This document shows, one piece after another, positions 7,089 through 10,740 of a DNA stretch of 10,740 nucleotides; the stretch's first letter is position 1; each line of letters begins with the position of its first letter. Source of the stretch: Actinomortierella ambigua (Eukaryota > Mortierellomycota > Mortierellomycetes > Mortierellales > Mortierellaceae); assembly GCA_016098155.1 (NCBI GenBank), contig JAAAJB010000849.1, positions 1 through 10,740 of the forward strand, given 5' to 3'. Made by a program: the position numbers and the translations under genes. The notes beneath the pieces were generated by a model. That model was not told where the DNA came from, searched no databases, and saw only the letters and a program-made list of their open reading frames with translations.

Positions 7089-10000
7089 ATGCAACCGCCT
7101 CTCTATTCACTGCGGAGCGTGCCTCTTCAATACCTACGCTTCAGTAGGGCACTCCGTATCCTCTGTCTTTGCCCTGCAATCTGGGGTGTGTATGGCCATT
7201 TTCTGCAAATCAAGGAGATCCACCAGAGGGATGCGCGTGAAATGCTGACCTTGAAGAGCACTGTGCTCGATAACTATGTGGGCATTCTCTGGGTAAGTAC
7301 CTTATTCGGCTCTCAATGAGCATCGAAGCACCCTTGTGGATTAACACACGTGAGTGACAACCAAAGATACGAGCGAAGACTTTCAAGCAAGGCGACAATT
7401 TGTGCACTTCCCTCAGGCACGCATACAACAGCAACAACAATTACAACAATAACAAAATAACAACAAATTAAATGCACTTGACCTTAGCGCGTTGCCCCTT
7501 CCCTCCTTATCTGGTGTGCAAGAGCATGGTCATGATTTCTAAATCCCCCCCCCTCCACCTCTTCCCTCATATCTACAATTAGTGTCTACTGGACGGTCTG
7601 TGGAGCTTTTACTTGACGAATGGACTCGTCCGTCGGTGGTTTACCTACTATGAGCCTCGGCCTGCGCTGATCCGCCAATTCACTCTCGCCACCATTTTTT
7701 GGTTCTCGGTTGCAAGCATCGTCAACTTCTTTGGCAGCGACCAACCCATTTGGCCTTGGATGCTGATCGCCGTGATCCTGGCAGTGGCGCAGACTATCCA
7801 ACATATACACTTTCGATTCCGCGGGATGTACAAAATGGATGTGGTGATGCGGCCACGTGGCGATACGCGGGCACTGATCCTCAAGACACTCATTGTGCCT
7901 GGAGGCATCGTCTCGTTTCTGACAATGATCATGCTCCTCTACCAGAACGCACTTCGGCCTTCCACGTCGGAGACGCTGGCGACAAATGCCATATCAGCCA
8001 TCAGTACGATCAACTCGGGCAAGGCAGTGATTGGGGCAGCCAAGTTGCAGGTCCTCATCCTGGTGCTGTCGTCATGGAGTCCAAAGGGGTTCGAAAAGCG
8101 GCAAACATTCCGTGAAACGACGCTCAAGTTGATGCCGCCCATGTCACCCGACATTTCTTACATGTACAAATTCGTGCTGGGTGAGCCCCCCAGCGCTCGA
8201 GTCAAATCTTCGCTGGGGAACAAGATCCAGGAGGAGCAGGAGATGCACGATGACCTACTCCTTCTGCAGGTCTCTGACAAGTATGAGGACCTCAGTCTCA
8301 AGGTCTTCAAAGCCATGGAGTGGAGCAATCAGTACAAATTCGACTTTTTGTGCAAGACAGATGACGATATTTTTGTCCGCTGGGATACCGTCGCATCGGA
8401 ACTCATGGATCTCGGCCCTACACATTACTACTGGCGAGGCCTTGCTCACTGGTATGTCTTTTTTGTTTTTTTCTTTTACTTTTATTGTCAAGGGTGTTTT
8501 ACAAAGGTGGTATGGCTAACAACATTATACCATTTCCATAACCCCATTCTAGGAACATGATACCCATCACTAACAAGGCTAACAAAAACATCGATTCACA
8601 GTTCAAGCTTGGCACGCTTCCACCTTTCACAGCCGGATCACTCTACATCCTCTCACGCGACATTATCAGCATTCTCACATACCCAGGTCCACGACTGTTC
8701 ACAAAGAACGAGGACCAAAACATTGGAATTTGGCTGCATCCGTTCAACATCCGACCCATCCACGATCGACGCATGCAACAATGGGATGTGTGCGAGGACG
8801 ACATGATTGCGAAGCATTTCAGCGACGCCTTTGAGCCACTCGAGTCGATGCACGACATGTACAAGAACATCAAGGAGCATCGAAGCATGTGCCATGGCTT
8901 CCGGCAACACTTTTGTGCGGCGTGTTATTCATGTATTGGCCGAGCTAACCACTGGCGCGACTGGGGCTTTGACTGCGATAGCATCAGGGGCGTGACGATG
9001 TTGGGACGGAACGATCTCTATCAGGCAGGCGGCAGCGGCAGCGGCGCAGGAGGAGGAGGGGCAGGAGCTATTGAAATCATGGATGAGATGCCACGGTTCA
9101 AGAAGAACGAGGAGTGGATCGTACCTGGTGTGTTGACAGAGTCGAGCAGCATTTTCTCGGACACGGACGATTGGGGGCGACTACACTGGGCGATCTGGAC
9201 GACAGACCCGTCGTCGACATGGCTGCTCCGGCACTACCAGACGATCGACTCGCTATTTGTGCAAAACCCGAATGCGGTGCTGATCGTGCTGTCCAACACA
9301 CTGCCGGCGCAGTTCTTCGCCGATTATACCAAGCATGGGTACAAGATCCATGTGCTGCCGTTTTCAAAGGAGACGTTGCTCAAGCGCCGGTGGTTCTTTG
9401 GCCCACGGTCAGAAGAGTGGCTGAAGAGATGGGACGACTGGGAGAAAGGTGGACAGTTCTTCCCGATCCACCTGTCAGACTATCTGCGACTGGTGGTGCT
9501 GTACAAGTATGGAGGGTTGTACATGGATCTGGATGCGATGTGGCTCCGGCCACCGGGCAACGGTATGGCCGAGTTTATTGGTTCGGATGTTTCGGACACG
9601 GATTCGGACCGATCATGGACGTTGGACGAGCGCAATACATATCTACCGAACGGCGTGATGCGGTTCCGGCGAGGTCGAGCAATGTTCCGCCATATTGCCG
9701 AGGACGTGTTCTCGTTGGCCAACTACGATGCCGAGTGCTTCAACTGTGGCGGGCCAAAGGCGTTCACGGTCTATGCCAAGGCGCACCGGAGCGATATGGA
9801 GAAGAGCGGCGTGGTGATCTTGCCACGCGAGGCGCTGTACCCGTACAACTGGCGGGAAATCGAGGCTGGTATCAAAGCATCGAGCGACGCCGAGCAGGAG
9901 CTGGCAAGGATCGAGGAGCGGTCGATTGGGCTCCACCTGTACGGCAAGGTGACGAACAAAAAGTCGATTGAGCATGGCAGCGTGGTCGATCTAGCAGCAC

Positions 10001-10539
10001 GGAAATGGAGTCTGGATTTGTCACGGTTTGCGTCGGGAGGACTAGCAGACCATGCACCTGGGTTGAAGCTGCAAGGACCCAAGACGATATACTACCGGAT
10101 GGCGATGACCGGTCGGGCATTGGACTTGAAGCACTCGCTGTTGGACAAGGTGCCTGGGGCGTTCCGTGGCGTAGATGCAGTCTTTGTACGGGGGTTTGAC
10201 ATGGCATCATTGTCGACCACCACGGGGGCAGGGGTACAGCAGCATCAGCAGCAGCAACCCGTACCAAAGGTCCGACGCAAGGCCATGATTCAGATCTCGG
10301 TCCGCGATGGCCAGATCTCCATGGACGGCACAACTGGCGCTGGCACAAGGAGAGTCGAGATGGACCTTGGTGACACAACGACGTTGGCCCAGCTCAACCT
10401 TGCCTTGTCGCGTATTGTGTATCGACCTCCCGCCGTGGGCCTGACGACGTGGCAGGGAAAGGACGTGGTATCAATTCAAGTACAGTTTGGTGAACTGAAG
10501 GAGAATTTGAGCGTGGAGGTGGTCCGACGGACAGCATAG
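7089..10539 (+). CDS. Multi-pass membrane GT31-GT32 double glycosyltransferase
   Basis: Exons 7089-7292, 7583-8451 and 8553-10539 give 1019 residues. Residues 1-190 hold about five hydrophobic segments (near 21-38, 62-79, 99-118, 125-145, 171-189). Residues about 225-430 match GT31 beta-1,3-galactosyltransferases: LQVLILVLSSW, FEKRQTFRETT, a DDLLLLQVSDKYEDLSLK block, the DxD-type KTDDDIFVRW (D328-D330), PPFTAGSLYILSRD and NEDQNIG. A Cys-rich connector (C438, 471, 479, 482, 485, 499) and a Gly/Ser linker (516-529) follow. Residues about 567-850 match GT32 with the alpha-1,4-glycosyltransferase C-terminal part: LHWAIWTT, HLSDYLRLVVLYKYGG, LYMDLDAMWL (D683, D685), YLPNGVMRF, NCGGPKAF, LPREALYPYNW and GLHLYGK. 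The tail (926-1019) looks like a beta-sandwich. Both catalytic domains keep their metal-binding acidic motifs, so two sugar transfers in the Golgi are plausible; donors and acceptors cannot be read. ATG 7089 follows an in-frame TAG. A 5' exon at 6965-6973 would add only MPP. Confidence 0.88.
7293..7582 (+). other. Intron 1 of the glycosyltransferase gene
   Basis: Donor GTAAGT and acceptor ATTAG remove 290 nt and join NYVGILW to CLLDGLWSFYL in phase 0, completing one hydrophobic helix. It is the longest coding intron in the window apart from the 1239-nt SR-gene intron, about equal to that gene's 289-nt intron 1. It contains a CAA-rich stretch and a C run near 7545-7553. Confidence 0.85.
7426..7467 (+). 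repeat. Imperfect CAA/AAC trinucleotide-rich tract inside an intron
   Basis: The stretch consists almost only of CAA, CAG, TAA and AAC units in imperfect array (for example CAACAGCAACAACAATTAC). It is intronic and not translated in the chosen model. It is a simple-sequence region likely to vary in length between strains. Confidence 0.7.
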
Positions 10540-10740
10540 ACAAAAAAAGTATTTATTATTTATTTAAAATAGAAAGTATCGCATTTAAAAGATCGTTTGT
10601 GCAGGGGAGGGTACGCAAAGAAGCAACTTTCTGGTTTTGTTGCATCAGAGATGTTAGCGATCCTATATCGGTTCACTAGGCACGACACGCGTCGCGTGTG
10701 TCGTCGCGTCCCCTATGCTTTCTAGGTCCTACCGCGCCGC
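10540..10740 (+). other. 3' flank of the glycosyltransferase gene
   Basis: The stop at 10537-10539 is followed by an A run and an AT-rich stretch (about 10546-10588, with TATTTATTATTTATTTAAAA) that probably contains the 3' UTR and polyadenylation region. Further on, 10682-10704 forms an imperfect inverted repeat: ACGACACGCG against CGCGTGTGTCGT with a two-base bulge. No coding signal was recognised up to the window end. Confidence 0.45.

Noticed and set aside
9114..9971. A 285-codon plus-strand open frame inside the last glycosyltransferase exon
   Set aside because: It overlaps the GT32 domain in another frame. The GT32 frame carries the family motifs, while this one has none and owes its length to the GC-rich codons.
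10682..10704. GC-rich imperfect inverted repeat as a terminator or recombination site
   Set aside because: Bulged, with almost no loop, and in a eukaryotic context where hairpin terminators do not apply. Probably CpG-rich simple sequence.
1..10740. Search for transposons, CRISPR arrays, tRNA, rRNA, prophage or toxin-antitoxin genes
   Set aside because: No transposase or reverse-transcriptase motifs, terminal repeats, regular spacer arrays or clover-leaf sequences were seen by eye.

Overview
The window is eukaryotic and reads as fungal nuclear DNA. It has four protein-coding genes split by short GT-AG introns, CT-rich leaders, homopolymer runs in introns, and compact spacing between genes. 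A START-type (class I) phosphatidylinositol transfer protein, the intron density and the protein styles suggest an early-diverging fungus, such as a Mucoromycota or Mortierellomycotina-type genome. That placement is inference. No bacterial, plasmid, phage, CRISPR, tRNA or rRNA feature was seen.

Layout. (1) Minus strand, 2127 down past position 1: an Srp1-like SR splicing factor with one RRM and a Gly-rich/RS tail that runs off the left edge. It has a 57-nt microexon and a 1.24-kb intron. (2) Minus strand, 4279 to 2237: a five-exon Ent3/epsinR-type ENTH-domain clathrin adaptor of 506 residues. Its stop lies only 109 bp from the SR-protein start. (3) Plus strand, 5184 to 6361: a three-exon class I phosphatidylinositol transfer protein of 269 residues, divergent from the epsin across about 0.9 kb. 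(4) Plus strand, 7089 to 10539: a three-exon protein of 1019 residues. It joins a multi-pass membrane N-terminus, a GT31 (beta-1,3-galactosyltransferase-like) domain, a Cys-rich and a Gly-rich connector, a GT32 (alpha-1,4-glycosyltransferase-like) domain and a beta-rich C-terminal tail. This is the most unusual item in the window.

How the genes relate. Genes 2 to 4 all point to the Golgi/endosome system: a phosphoinositide-binding clathrin adaptor, a PI carrier that could feed phosphoinositide synthesis, and a membrane-bound double glycosyltransferase. This is context, not proof of a functional cluster. All eleven coding introns I could place end in TAG. That pattern was used to judge start codons and to propose introns upstream of the epsin and glycosyltransferase start codons.

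Exon coordinates were derived by hand from splice motifs, reading phase and family sequence patterns. No alignment or transcript data were available.
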